DNA of 64,000 nt from Pseudomonadota bacterium (GTDB taxonomy: Bacteria > Pseudomonadota > Gammaproteobacteria > Burkholderiales > SG8-39), in contig JAQBXT010000001.1 in NCBI GenBank assembly GCA_027624175.1, positions 1 to 64,000 of the forward strand, written 5' to 3'. A program made the position numbers and the translations under genes. Below the pieces are notes generated by a model that ran no database searches, was not told where the DNA came from, and saw only the letters and a program-made list of their open reading frames with translations. Below, piece after piece: positions 52,685-60,258 of this stretch. How positions within the stretch are numbered: position 1 is the first letter of the stretch; every line of letters starts with the position of its first letter.

Positions 52685-53466
52685 GCGTTCTCCTTGGCGG
52701 CCAGCGCCTTCAGTTCGGCGAAGCTCTGCTTCAGCGCCCGGCCGGTGGTGTTGAGCACCGCGTCGGCTCGCGCGTACAGCCGGTCGCGGTCCGCGAGCAG
52801 GCGCCGGATTTCCTCCAGCGCGGCAGCGCTGCCCTTGAACGGGCGCAGGTCGCCTTGCGCCATGACCCGCTGCATGTGCTCCTCCGGCGTGGCCTTGAGC
52901 CACACGCAGGTGCAATGGTCGAGCAGCAGATTGTAGGTATCGGGGTCGGTCACCAGGCTGCCCCCCGCGGCGATCACCGCGCGCGCGTGCTGCTTCAGCA
53001 CGCGCGCCAGCGCCTTCCTTTCGAAGCGCCGGAACACCTCCTGGCCGTACATCGAGAACACTTCGCCCAGCGGTGCACCGGCTTCCTGTTCTACTTCGCG
53101 GTCCAGCTCGATGAACGGCAGGCCGAGCGCCTGCGCGAGCTTCGTGCCGAGCGTGGACTTGCCGGCGCCGCGCAGCCCGAGCAAGGCGATGCGCGTGTTC
53201 TTCGACGCGGCGCCGTGCTCGCGCACCAGCACTTCGACCGGTACCTGCATGGCATGCGCGAGCTTGCGCAGCAGCAGCACCGAGATGTTGCCCTGGCCGG
53301 CCTCGAGTTGCGCCAGGTAGCGCTCCGAGAGATCGGAGGCGAGCGCCAGTGCCTTGCGCGTCATGGCATGCGCGGCGCGCCAGGCGCGCACGCGGTCGCC
53401 GAGGCGGCCCAGGTAGGCGGCTTCGGCCTGGTCTTCGCGCTGCAGCGTGCTCGGCGGTGCGCCCAT
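52681..53466 (-). CDS. boxR: BoxR/BzdR-type benzoyl-CoA-responsive regulator (HTH plus shikimate-kinase-like domain)
   Basis: This 261-residue protein joins an XRE-type helix-turn-helix (RVRAWRAAHAMTRKALALASDLSERYLAQLEAGQGNIS, about 25-65) to a shikimate-kinase-like P-loop domain (IALLGLRGAGKSTLGTKLAQALGLPFIELDREVEQEAG). That architecture is characteristic of BzdR/BoxR repressors, whose kinase-like domain binds benzoyl-CoA. It heads the boxR-boxC-boxB transcript and is divergent from the flavodoxin/benzoate-CoA ligase unit, so one site can control both. Confidence 0.93.
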   Translation of the reverse strand: MGAPPSTLQREDQAEAAYLGRLGDRVRAWRAAHAMTRKALALASDLSERYLAQLEAGQGNISVLLLRKLAHAMQVPVEVLVREHGAASKNTRIALLGLRGAGKSTLGTKLAQALGLPFIELDREVEQEAGAPLGEVFSMYGQEVFRRFERKALARVLKQHARAVIAAGGSLVTDPDTYNLLLDHCTCVWLKATPEEHMQRVMAQGDLRPFKGSAAALEEIRRLLADRDRLYARADAVLNTTGRALKQSFAELKALAAKENA

Positions 53467-53478
53467 GCGGTATAGTGC

Positions 53479-53527
53479 TTGCGTGGTGGAAGAGCCTGCA
53501 TTATAGTGTGTGGCGCATGAAAATCAA
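53479..53527. promoter_or_regulatory. overlapping divergent promoters of the box cluster
   Basis: Plus strand: TTGCGT (53479-53484), 17 bases, TATAGT (53502-53507), then nine bases to the flavodoxin ATG. Minus strand: TTGATT (53522-53527), 16 bases, TATAAT (53500-53505). The two -10 elements share four base pairs, and a TGCA (53497-53500), the motif reported for BzdR/BoxR operators, touches them. Both promoters cannot be occupied at once, and one repressor dimer would silence both. Confidence 0.65.
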
Positions 53528-53990
53528 CCTCCTCGTCGGCACCATGACCGGCACGGCGCAGCTGTGCGCGCAGGAGATCGAACTGGCCCTGGACGGGGAC
53601 GAGGTCCAGGTCGCGACGCTGCTGATGGACAAGCTCGATCCTTCCGTGTTCGCCGACCGGGCGGCGGTGTACCTGGTGTGCACGTCCACCTACGGGCAGG
53701 GCGACGTGCCGGACAACGCCAAGGGGCTTTACGGGGCGCTGTGCTCGGGCAAGCCCGACCTGTCGGGCGTGCGCTACGGCGTGTTCGGCCTGGGCGATCG
53801 CACCTACGCCGAGACCTTCAACTTTGGCGGCAAGCATTTCGACGAGATCCTTGCGGCGCTGGGCGCCGAACGGATCGGCGAGCGCTACACGCACGATGCT
53901 TCGAGCGGCACGCTGCCCGAAGAGATCGCCATGGAATGGGCGCAACAGTGGGTGGAAAAGGTGCGTGAGCGCCTGTCTCAGGCGGCTTAG
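53517..53990 (+). CDS. flavodoxin domain protein (MioC-like)
   Basis: This 157-residue flavodoxin fold has the FMN phosphate loop NLLVGTMTGTAQLCAQEI, CTSTYGQGDVPDNAKGLYGAL and YGVFGLGDRTYAETFNFGGKHFDEIL. The start ATG lies nine bases after a -10 element with no Shine-Dalgarno, so it may be leaderless. It is encoded 22 bases before benzoate-CoA ligase and divergent from boxRCB. A role as electron carrier for BoxB or another oxygenase here is plausible but unproven. Confidence 0.88.
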   Translation: MKINLLVGTMTGTAQLCAQEIELALDGDEVQVATLLMDKLDPSVFADRAAVYLVCTSTYGQGDVPDNAKGLYGALCSGKPDLSGVRYGVFGLGDRTYAETFNFGGKHFDEILAALGAERIGERYTHDASSGTLPEEIAMEWAQQWVEKVRERLSQAA

Positions 53991-54012
53991 AATTGCGCGC
54001 GAGGAGGATTGC

Positions 54013-55563
54013 ATGGAACTAGCACGGGCCGACCATTCCGTTTCGCCGCCGCGCATCGAAGTGCCGCGCGAGTACAACGCGGCCTACGACCTGATCGAGC
54101 GAAACCTGCAGGCCGGGCGTGCCGGCAAAGTCGCGTTCCACGACGACGCGGGCTCGATCACCTATGCCCAGCTCGCCGAGCGCGTGAACCGCTTCGGCAG
54201 CGGCCTGTTGGCACTGGGCTTGCGCATGGAAGACCGCGTGCTCATCGCCATGCACGACAGCGCGGATTGGCCGGTGGCCTTTCTGGGCGCGATCCGCGCC
54301 GGGATCATCCCGGTGGCGGTCAACACGCTGCTCACCAGCAAGGATTTCCTGTACATGCTGTCCGACAGCCGGGCCAAGGCGCTCGTGGTGTCGGAAGCGC
54401 TGCTGCCGCAGTTCAAGCCGGTCCTCGACGGACTGCCGTTCCTGCAGCAGGTCATCGTCTCGGGCGCATCGTTCAACGACGTGCTGGCCAAGGGCAAGCC
54501 GCAGCTCGACCCTGCGCCCACCACGCGCGACGACGCGTGCTTCTGGCTGTACTCCTCGGGCTCGACCGGCATGCCCAAGGGCACCGTGCACGCGCACTCG
54601 AGCATGATCGAGACCGCGGAGCTGTACGCGCGCAGCGTTCTGGGGATGAAGGAGTCGGACGTCGTGTTCTCCGCGGCGAAACTGTTCTTCGCCTACGGCC
54701 TGGGCAATTCGCTGTCGTTCGTCCTCGCGACGGGCGCGACCGCGGTGCTGATGGCCGAGCGGCCGACGCCAGCCGCCGTGTTCAAGCGGTTGACCGGGAA
54801 GAAGCCGACGCTGTTCTTCGGCGTGCCGACGCTGTACGCGGCAATGCTCGCCGACGCGGAGTTTCCGAAGAAAGAAGCGCTGTCGCTGCGCAGCTGCGTC
54901 TCCGCGGGGGAGGCGCTGCCGCCGCAGATCGCCAAGAGTTTCAAGGAGAAGACCGGGCTCGACATCCTGGACGGCATCGGCTCGACTGAAATGCTGCACA
55001 TCTTCCTGTCCAATCGGCCGAACGATTTCCGCCTCGGCTCGACCGGAAAGGCGGTCCCGGGGTATGCATTGAGGCTGATGGACGAGCAGGGCGAACCGGT
55101 GAAGCAGGGCGAACTCGGCGAACTGGAAATCTCGGGGCCGACCAGCGCCATGTACTACTGGAACAACCGCGCCAAGAGCCGCGCTACGTACACCGGCGTA
55201 TGGACCAAGAGCGGCGACAAGTACACGCAGGACGCGGACGGCTTCTACGTCTACGGCGGGCGCACCGACGACATGCTGAAAGTGGGCGGGATCTGGGTGT
55301 CGCCGGCGGAGGTGGAGGCGGCACTGGTCGGCCATCCGTCGGTGCTCGAGGCGGCGGTGGTCGGCAAGGAAGACGAGCAGAAGCTGGTGAAGCCCAAGGC
55401 CTACGTGGTGCTCAAACCCGGGGCGAAGGCCACCGATGAGGAACTGAAGGCGCACGTGAAGTCGAAGCTCGCGCCCTACAAGTACCCGCGCTGGATAGAA
55501 TTCGCGAACGAATTGCCGAAGACGGCGACCGGGAAGATCCAGCGGTTCAAGTTGCGCGCTTGA
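54013..55563 (+). CDS. bclA: benzoate-CoA ligase
   Basis: This 516-residue ANL enzyme of the benzoate-CoA ligase family activates benzoate and related aromatic acids. The N-terminal PREYNAAYDLIERNLQAGRAGKVAFHDD is typical of the family, with P-loop LYSSGSTGMPKGTVHAHSS, FFAYGLGNSLSF, the acid-pocket region DGIGSTEMLHIFLSN, DDMLKVGGIWVSPAEVE and catalytic Lys in PKTATGKIQRFKLR. An AGGAGGATT site precedes the ATG. Product benzoyl-CoA is the substrate of BoxB and the likely signal for BoxR. Confidence 0.95.
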   Translation: MELARADHSVSPPRIEVPREYNAAYDLIERNLQAGRAGKVAFHDDAGSITYAQLAERVNRFGSGLLALGLRMEDRVLIAMHDSADWPVAFLGAIRAGIIPVAVNTLLTSKDFLYMLSDSRAKALVVSEALLPQFKPVLDGLPFLQQVIVSGASFNDVLAKGKPQLDPAPTTRDDACFWLYSSGSTGMPKGTVHAHSSMIETAELYARSVLGMKESDVVFSAAKLFFAYGLGNSLSFVLATGATAVLMAERPTPAAVFKRLTGKKPTLFFGVPTLYAAMLADAEFPKKEALSLRSCVSAGEALPPQIAKSFKEKTGLDILDGIGSTEMLHIFLSNRPNDFRLGSTGKAVPGYALRLMDEQGEPVKQGELGELEISGPTSAMYYWNNRAKSRATYTGVWTKSGDKYTQDADGFYVYGGRTDDMLKVGGIWVSPAEVEAALVGHPSVLEAAVVGKEDEQKLVKPKAYVVLKPGAKATDEELKAHVKSKLAPYKYPRWIEFANELPKTATGKIQRFKLRA

Positions 55564-56765
55564 GCGAACTCGCGCTTTCCACGGCGTCGACCGAGGCACG
55601 CGACTTCTATCTCCAGGGGGTGGACCTGCTCCTCGGCGCCAAGCCCGGGCCGGAGCAGGCGTTTCAGCAGGCGATCGGCGCGGACCCCCAGTTCGCACTG
55701 GCGCACGCCGGCGAAGCGCGGGCATTGTTTCTCTGCGCAAGGATTCCCGAGGCAAAGGCCGCCGCGCTGATGGCGCGCGAGCTGGCAAAGAATCTTCCGC
55801 AGCGCGAAAAGAACAACGTCGAAGTCCCTCTCCTCACCATCGAAGGCGGTTCCGCCAGGGCCTACAAGCTCGCGCGCGAACACCTGATGCAATACCCGCG
55901 CGACGCGATGGTGCTCGCCCCCTGCACCGGCGTATTCGGGCTGATCGGCTTTTCCGGCCGCAAAGGCAGGGAGCAGGAGCTGCGTTTGTTGATGGAGGAA
56001 CTCGCCCCGCACTGGAACGAGGATCCGTTCTTCCTGACGCAACTCGCCTTTGCGCAAGTCGAGACTGGCGACATCGAACGGGCGCGAAGGAACATCGAGC
56101 GCGCAATGGAACGGGACTCGCGCAGCGCCCACGGCGCGCACGTGAAGGCGCACGTGCACTATGAAGCCGGGGAGAAGGAAGCGGGATTAAAGTTCCTGCA
56201 GAAGTGGCTGCCGGACTACGCGAAGGAAGGGCTCCTACATTGCCATATCAGCTGGCACATTGCCCTCTGGCAGTTGGAACTGGGTGATCACGACGCGGCG
56301 ATGACGACCTACCTCAAGGGCGTGCACCCGGGAGCTTCCTGGGGTCCGCCGATCAACGCGCTCAGCGACTCGGCCTCGTTCCTGTGGCGCGCCCAAATCG
56401 CCGGCATGACGCGCAACGCGAAAATCTGGCAGGAGGTCAGCAGTTACGGCACGAAAAATTTCCCCGCGGCTAGCCTTGCATTCGCCGATGTGCACCGGGC
56501 GCTGGCCTACGCTGCGACCGGAGACCAGCCGGCACTGCAGAACATGCTCGAAGAACTGCGCGACCGGCAGGACGCCGGCAAGCTCCTCGCCGGCCCGATC
56601 GTCCCGGCGCTGGCCGAAGCCTTCGGCGACTTCGTGCGCAAGGACTACGCCAAGGCCGTCGCGCTGATCGAACCGTATCTCGCCGAGCACGAGCGCATCG
56701 GCGGCAGCCGCGCACAGCGGCGTCTCATCGACCTGACGCTCGCCGCGGCGCGCGCGGTAAACTAA
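55560..56765 (+). CDS. tetratricopeptide repeat protein (TTC38-like)
   Basis: This 401-residue soluble helical protein has TPR-like pairs (GPEQAFQQAIGADPQFALAHAGEARALF; FAQVETGDIERARRNIERAMERD; KAVALIEPYLAEH) and the CHISWHIALWQLELGDHDAAM segment seen in TTC38-type proteins. No catalytic motif is evident. Translation from TTG in a TTGA overlap with the ligase gene couples the two, so it may support the aromatic pathway. Its function is unknown. Confidence 0.82.
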   Translation: MSELALSTASTEARDFYLQGVDLLLGAKPGPEQAFQQAIGADPQFALAHAGEARALFLCARIPEAKAAALMARELAKNLPQREKNNVEVPLLTIEGGSARAYKLAREHLMQYPRDAMVLAPCTGVFGLIGFSGRKGREQELRLLMEELAPHWNEDPFFLTQLAFAQVETGDIERARRNIERAMERDSRSAHGAHVKAHVHYEAGEKEAGLKFLQKWLPDYAKEGLLHCHISWHIALWQLELGDHDAAMTTYLKGVHPGASWGPPINALSDSASFLWRAQIAGMTRNAKIWQEVSSYGTKNFPAASLAFADVHRALAYAATGDQPALQNMLEELRDRQDAGKLLAGPIVPALAEAFGDFVRKDYAKAVALIEPYLAEHERIGGSRAQRRLIDLTLAAARAVN

Positions 56766-56791
56766 TCCTTTTGCCGATCACAAGGAATCTC

Positions 56792-57169
56792 ATGGCACAA
56801 GAGAACGAAAAGCGCACCGCCGATCCGAGCATGGATGGAGCGGCGATGTACCTTGAGGAAGTCTTCACCGACCGGCGCATCGGCACCATTCGGCGCCTCA
56901 CGCCGGTGAAGCCGGACGCCACCACCGACATCGCCCGGCCCGTAATCTACGTCGGCGAGACGCAGGTGATGACGCAGGTCGGCACGCTGCCCATCGCTTT
57001 CGAGATCCCGGCCTCGACGCTGGATGGCGCCGCGAAGCAGTTCGGCGGCCTCGCCAAGGAAGCGATCGATCGCGCGATGAAGGAATTGCAGGAAATGCGC
57101 CGCCAGGCGGCCTCGTCCATCGTCGTGCCGCAGGGCGGGATCCCCGGCGGCAAGATCCAGATGCCCTAG
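56792..57169 (+). CDS. hypothetical cytoplasmic protein
   Basis: This 125-residue acidic protein reads MAQENEKRTADPSMDGAAMYLEEVFTDRRIGTIRRLTPV, then a central strand region and a helix EAIDRAMKELQEMRRQA with a Gly/Pro-rich tail. I recognise no domain. AAGGAATCTC precedes the chosen ATG; a TTG at 56771 is possible. It follows the TPR gene by 26 bases, and its stop shares CTAG with the convergent lipoprotein gene. Confidence 0.65.
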   Translation: MAQENEKRTADPSMDGAAMYLEEVFTDRRIGTIRRLTPVKPDATTDIARPVIYVGETQVMTQVGTLPIAFEIPASTLDGAAKQFGGLAKEAIDRAMKELQEMRRQAASSIVVPQGGIPGGKIQMP

Positions 57170-57669
57170 GGTTTCGGCGGGGGCGGTGGCGGGGGCGCCG
57201 CAGTGCGCGGCTCGTTGCGCTGAAAGGCATAACCCGCCACGGGAACCTTGTGCCCTTTCGCGTACATGCACTGCTGGTACGCAAAGTCGTAGCTGCGTTG
57301 CGTGTTACGGGCAGTGCCTTGTGCGGCGCCGCTGCCGGCGAGCGCGCCGACCACCAGTCCCGCGCCTGCTCCCGAACCCGCGCCCTGATGCCCGCCGATC
57401 AGCGCGCCCGCGGCGGCGCCTACGGCGGTGCCGACCACGGCGCTCTTGACGCCGCTGTCCATTGCGGCCTGGTCCGGTGTCGATCCGTTCACCTGAAAGC
57501 TCGCGTATTGCCGGCACTCGACGTCATCAGCGCGGAACTGCTCGAAGCTCTTGGTGCTGCCGGGCAGCACCAGCACGCTCGGGCCCGTAGGCGTGCTGAC
57601 GCAGGCCGCCAGGAGGAGCGTTGCGCCCAGGGCTATTGCTGCTGCGGGTGCGGTACGACTCGGTGCCAT
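57166..57669 (-). CDS. glycine-zipper lipoprotein
   Basis: This 167-residue outer-membrane-type lipoprotein has its signal and lipobox in IALGATLLLAACV. A glycine-zipper two-helix segment (VVGTAVGAAAGALIGGHQGAGSGAGAGLVVGALAGSG) follows, and FAYQQCMYAKGHKVP with a proline-rich tail ends it. Gly-zipper proteins insert into or stabilise the envelope. An ATG 12 bases further upstream (57681) is also possible. The gene overlaps the end of its upstream neighbour by about 37 bases, so they are co-expressed. Confidence 0.8.
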   Translation of the reverse strand: MAPSRTAPAAAIALGATLLLAACVSTPTGPSVLVLPGSTKSFEQFRADDVECRQYASFQVNGSTPDQAAMDSGVKSAVVGTAVGAAAGALIGGHQGAGSGAGAGLVVGALAGSGAAQGTARNTQRSYDFAYQQCMYAKGHKVPVAGYAFQRNEPRTAAPPPPPPPKP

Positions 57670-57977
57670 GGGTTCGCGCATTGCTTGACGTAGGGATAGT
57701 AGGTATTGGAATCGGGACAGAAATACCAGTATTGGGTGGCGTCCAGCTCCTGTCCGACCTGATCCTTCTCGATGTAGACCTGCGGCTCGGGGCGGTAGGC
57801 GACTGCAGGATCGCGGTAATAGTAATAGGGGGGTCCGTAGTACCACGGCGCATGCCAGAAGAACGGCGCCCCAAACATCACGCCGATACGCACGCGGGGA
57901 TGCCCCCGATCTGCGGCAGCCGGGCCGGCGAGAAGCCCGAGGCAGGCCAATAACACCAGAAAAAGCGCGCCACGCAT
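57633..57977 (-). CDS. small secreted Tyr/Pro-rich protein
   Basis: This 114-residue protein has a signal peptide (MRGALFLVLLACLGLLAGPAAA) and a mature part rich in Tyr, Pro and Trp: FFWHAPWYYGPPYYYYRDPAVAYRPEP, then ATQYWYFCPDSNTYYPYVKQCANPWHRVV. The end with its two cysteines is a pattern common in small betaproteobacterial periplasmic proteins of unknown function. It overlaps the glycine-zipper lipoprotein gene. Confidence 0.75.
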   Translation of the reverse strand: MRGALFLVLLACLGLLAGPAAADRGHPRVRIGVMFGAPFFWHAPWYYGPPYYYYRDPAVAYRPEPQVYIEKDQVGQELDATQYWYFCPDSNTYYPYVKQCANPWHRVVPHPQQQ

Positions 57978-58026
57978 GCAGTAAGCGTAATCTTCTCCCG
58001 CCGCGGGAGGCGTAACAATTTGTATC

Positions 58027-59157
58027 ATGCGGCAGATGCAGATCTGTGTCCTCGGCGCCGGCCCCGCCGGCCTGCTTTTTTCGCTCCTCGCCAAGCGCAG
58101 AAATCCGCGCTGGCGCATCGAAGTCCACGAGCAGAACCCGCCGGACGCCACCTTCGGCTTCGGCGTTGTCTTCTCCCAGGGCGCGCTGGCCTTCCTCGAG
58201 CGCGACGCCCCCGACCTGCATGCCAAGCTGTCCGCGCGCATGGAATCCTGGCCGATGCAGCGCATCGTGCACCGCGGTGCGGTGGTGGAGATCGACGGCA
58301 ATGGCTTCTCCGCCATCGGGCGGCTGGACCTGTTGCACTTCCTGCAGGGGCTATGCCTCGATGCCGGCGTGGATATCCAGTTTGACCGGCGGCTCGACAC
58401 GCCGCCGCCGGCAGATCTCGTCGTCGGCGCCGACGGGCTGAACTCGGTGGTGCGGCAGGGCAGGCGATTCGAGCCGCAGGTCGAGTGGCTGAGCAACAGG
58501 TTCGTCTGGTACGGCACTGCGCAGCGCTTCGATTGCCTGACGCTCACCTTCCGCGAAAACGAGCACGGCGCCTTCGTCGCCCACCACTACCGTTACAGCC
58601 CGGAGATGAGCACGTTCCTGGTCGAATGCGACGCGGCGACCTGGCGGCGCGCGGGGCTCGATCGCATGGACGATGCCGGATCGCGCGCCTACTGCGAGCG
58701 CGTATTCGCGCCCGACCTGGGAGGACAGGCGCTGCAGTCGAACCATTCGCTGTGGCGGCAGTTCCCGCTGCTGTCCAACCGCCGCTGGTCGGCCGGCAAT
58801 GCCGTGCTGATCGGCGACGCCCTGCGCAGCATGCATTTTTCCATCGGCTCGGGCACGCGCCTCGCGCTCGAGGACGCCATCGCGCTGGACCGTGCCTTCG
58901 ACGGGGCGGGCCACGATGTGCCGCGCGCGCTCGCGGCGTTCGAGCGCGAGCGCCGGCCGGTGGTGGAAAAACTCTATGCGGCGGCCAGCGCGAGCTCCCA
59001 CTGGTACGAGCAGTTCCCGGAGCGCATGCGCCGCTTCGACGCGCTGGGTCTGGCGTACGACTATATGACCCGCAGCGGGCGCATGGACGCCGCGCGCCTG
59101 CGCCGCCTCGCCCCCCGCTTCATGGCCCGGGTGGACGCCGCCGGGATTTCGGCCTAG
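58027..59157 (+). CDS. FAD-dependent aromatic monooxygenase, salicyloyl-CoA 5-hydroxylase/anthraniloyl-CoA monooxygenase-like
   Basis: This 376-residue group A flavoprotein monooxygenase has the FAD motif ICVLGAGPAGLLFSLLA, the FGFGVVFSQGALAFL segment typical of the aroyl-CoA hydroxylase branch, the DG motif in VVGADGLNSVVR, and GDALRSMHFSIGSGTRLALEDAIAL near the C-terminus. It lacks the C-terminal oxidoreductase domain of the long (about 770-residue) bifunctional members. It sits between the benzoate-CoA ligase unit and the Hcr-type genes, so a CoA thioester of a hydroxy- or aminobenzoate is a reasonable but untested substrate. ATG 58036 is an alternative start. Confidence 0.85.
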   Translation: MRQMQICVLGAGPAGLLFSLLAKRRNPRWRIEVHEQNPPDATFGFGVVFSQGALAFLERDAPDLHAKLSARMESWPMQRIVHRGAVVEIDGNGFSAIGRLDLLHFLQGLCLDAGVDIQFDRRLDTPPPADLVVGADGLNSVVRQGRRFEPQVEWLSNRFVWYGTAQRFDCLTLTFRENEHGAFVAHHYRYSPEMSTFLVECDAATWRRAGLDRMDDAGSRAYCERVFAPDLGGQALQSNHSLWRQFPLLSNRRWSAGNAVLIGDALRSMHFSIGSGTRLALEDAIALDRAFDGAGHDVPRALAAFERERRPVVEKLYAAASASSHWYEQFPERMRRFDALGLAYDYMTRSGRMDAARLRRLAPRFMARVDAAGISA

Positions 59158-59176
59158 TATTTGAACAATGGTTCAA
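59132..59176. promoter_or_regulatory. promoter and palindromic operator at the second tetR gene
   Basis: TGGACG (59132-59137), 17 bases, TAGTAT (59155-59160) form a candidate promoter. TTGAAC-AATG-GTTCAA (59161-59176) is a perfect 6-bp inverted repeat that contains the tetR start codon at 59168. The operator sits on the predicted transcription start, as expected for TetR autorepression. Confidence 0.6.
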
Positions 59177-59775
59177 GTTCTGAACGTTGGTTCCGTGCGC
59201 CAATCCTCGGCCCGCGTGCGCGAGCGGAACGAGGCGCGCCGGCTCGACATCCTGCGCGCCGCGGCGCGCGTGTTCCGCCGCCGCGGCATTGCCGCCGCCG
59301 GCATGCGCGAGATCGCCGAGGAAGCGGGCCTGTCGCCGGGCAACCTGTACCACTACTTCTCCGGCAAGGACGAGATCCTGCTGTTTTGCCAGGAAAACAC
59401 GCTGCAGCGCATGCTGGCCGCCGTGCAGTCCGCGCAGGGCACGGCCGCCGACCGACTGCGCTCGGTGCTGCACGCGCACGTGCACTGCATGCTCGATGAG
59501 CTCGAAGGCGCCACGGCGCACCTCGACGTGGAATCGCTCCCCGCCAAGCTGCGCGCGCCGATGATCGTCAAGCGCGACGCCTATGAGCGCGGGGTGCGCG
59601 CCATCGTCGCCGCCGGCGTGAAAAGCCGCGAGTTCGCGCGCTGCGACGCGGCGCTGGTCACGCGCGCCATGCTTGGGGCGGTGAACTGGACGGCGCGCTG
59701 GTACCGGCCGGACGGCGCGCTGGGCGCGGACGAGATTGCGGACGCGCTGTCCGAATACCTGGTGAAGGGACTGGC

Positions 59776-59779
<4 letters not shown>
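59168..59779 (+). CDS. TetR/AcrR family transcriptional regulator of the hcr-type operon
   Basis: This 203-residue regulator has its DNA-binding domain at about residues 22-68 (EARRLDILRAAARVFRRRGIAAAGMREIAEEAGLSPGNLYHYFSGKDEILLF) and a helical ligand domain. The start ATG lies inside a palindrome and has no Shine-Dalgarno; a downstream GTG (59195) is possible. Its stop overlaps the start of hcrC (ATGA), so it is co-transcribed with the reductase genes and probably represses them until an aromatic CoA ester or similar ligand binds. Confidence 0.88.

Positions 59780-60254
<475 letters not shown>

Positions 60255-60258
<4 letters not shown>

Noticed and set aside
56470..57284. Arg-rich minus-strand frames around the TPR and hypothetical genes
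   Set aside because: Composition typical of shadow frames in high-GC DNA, without start signals or homology.
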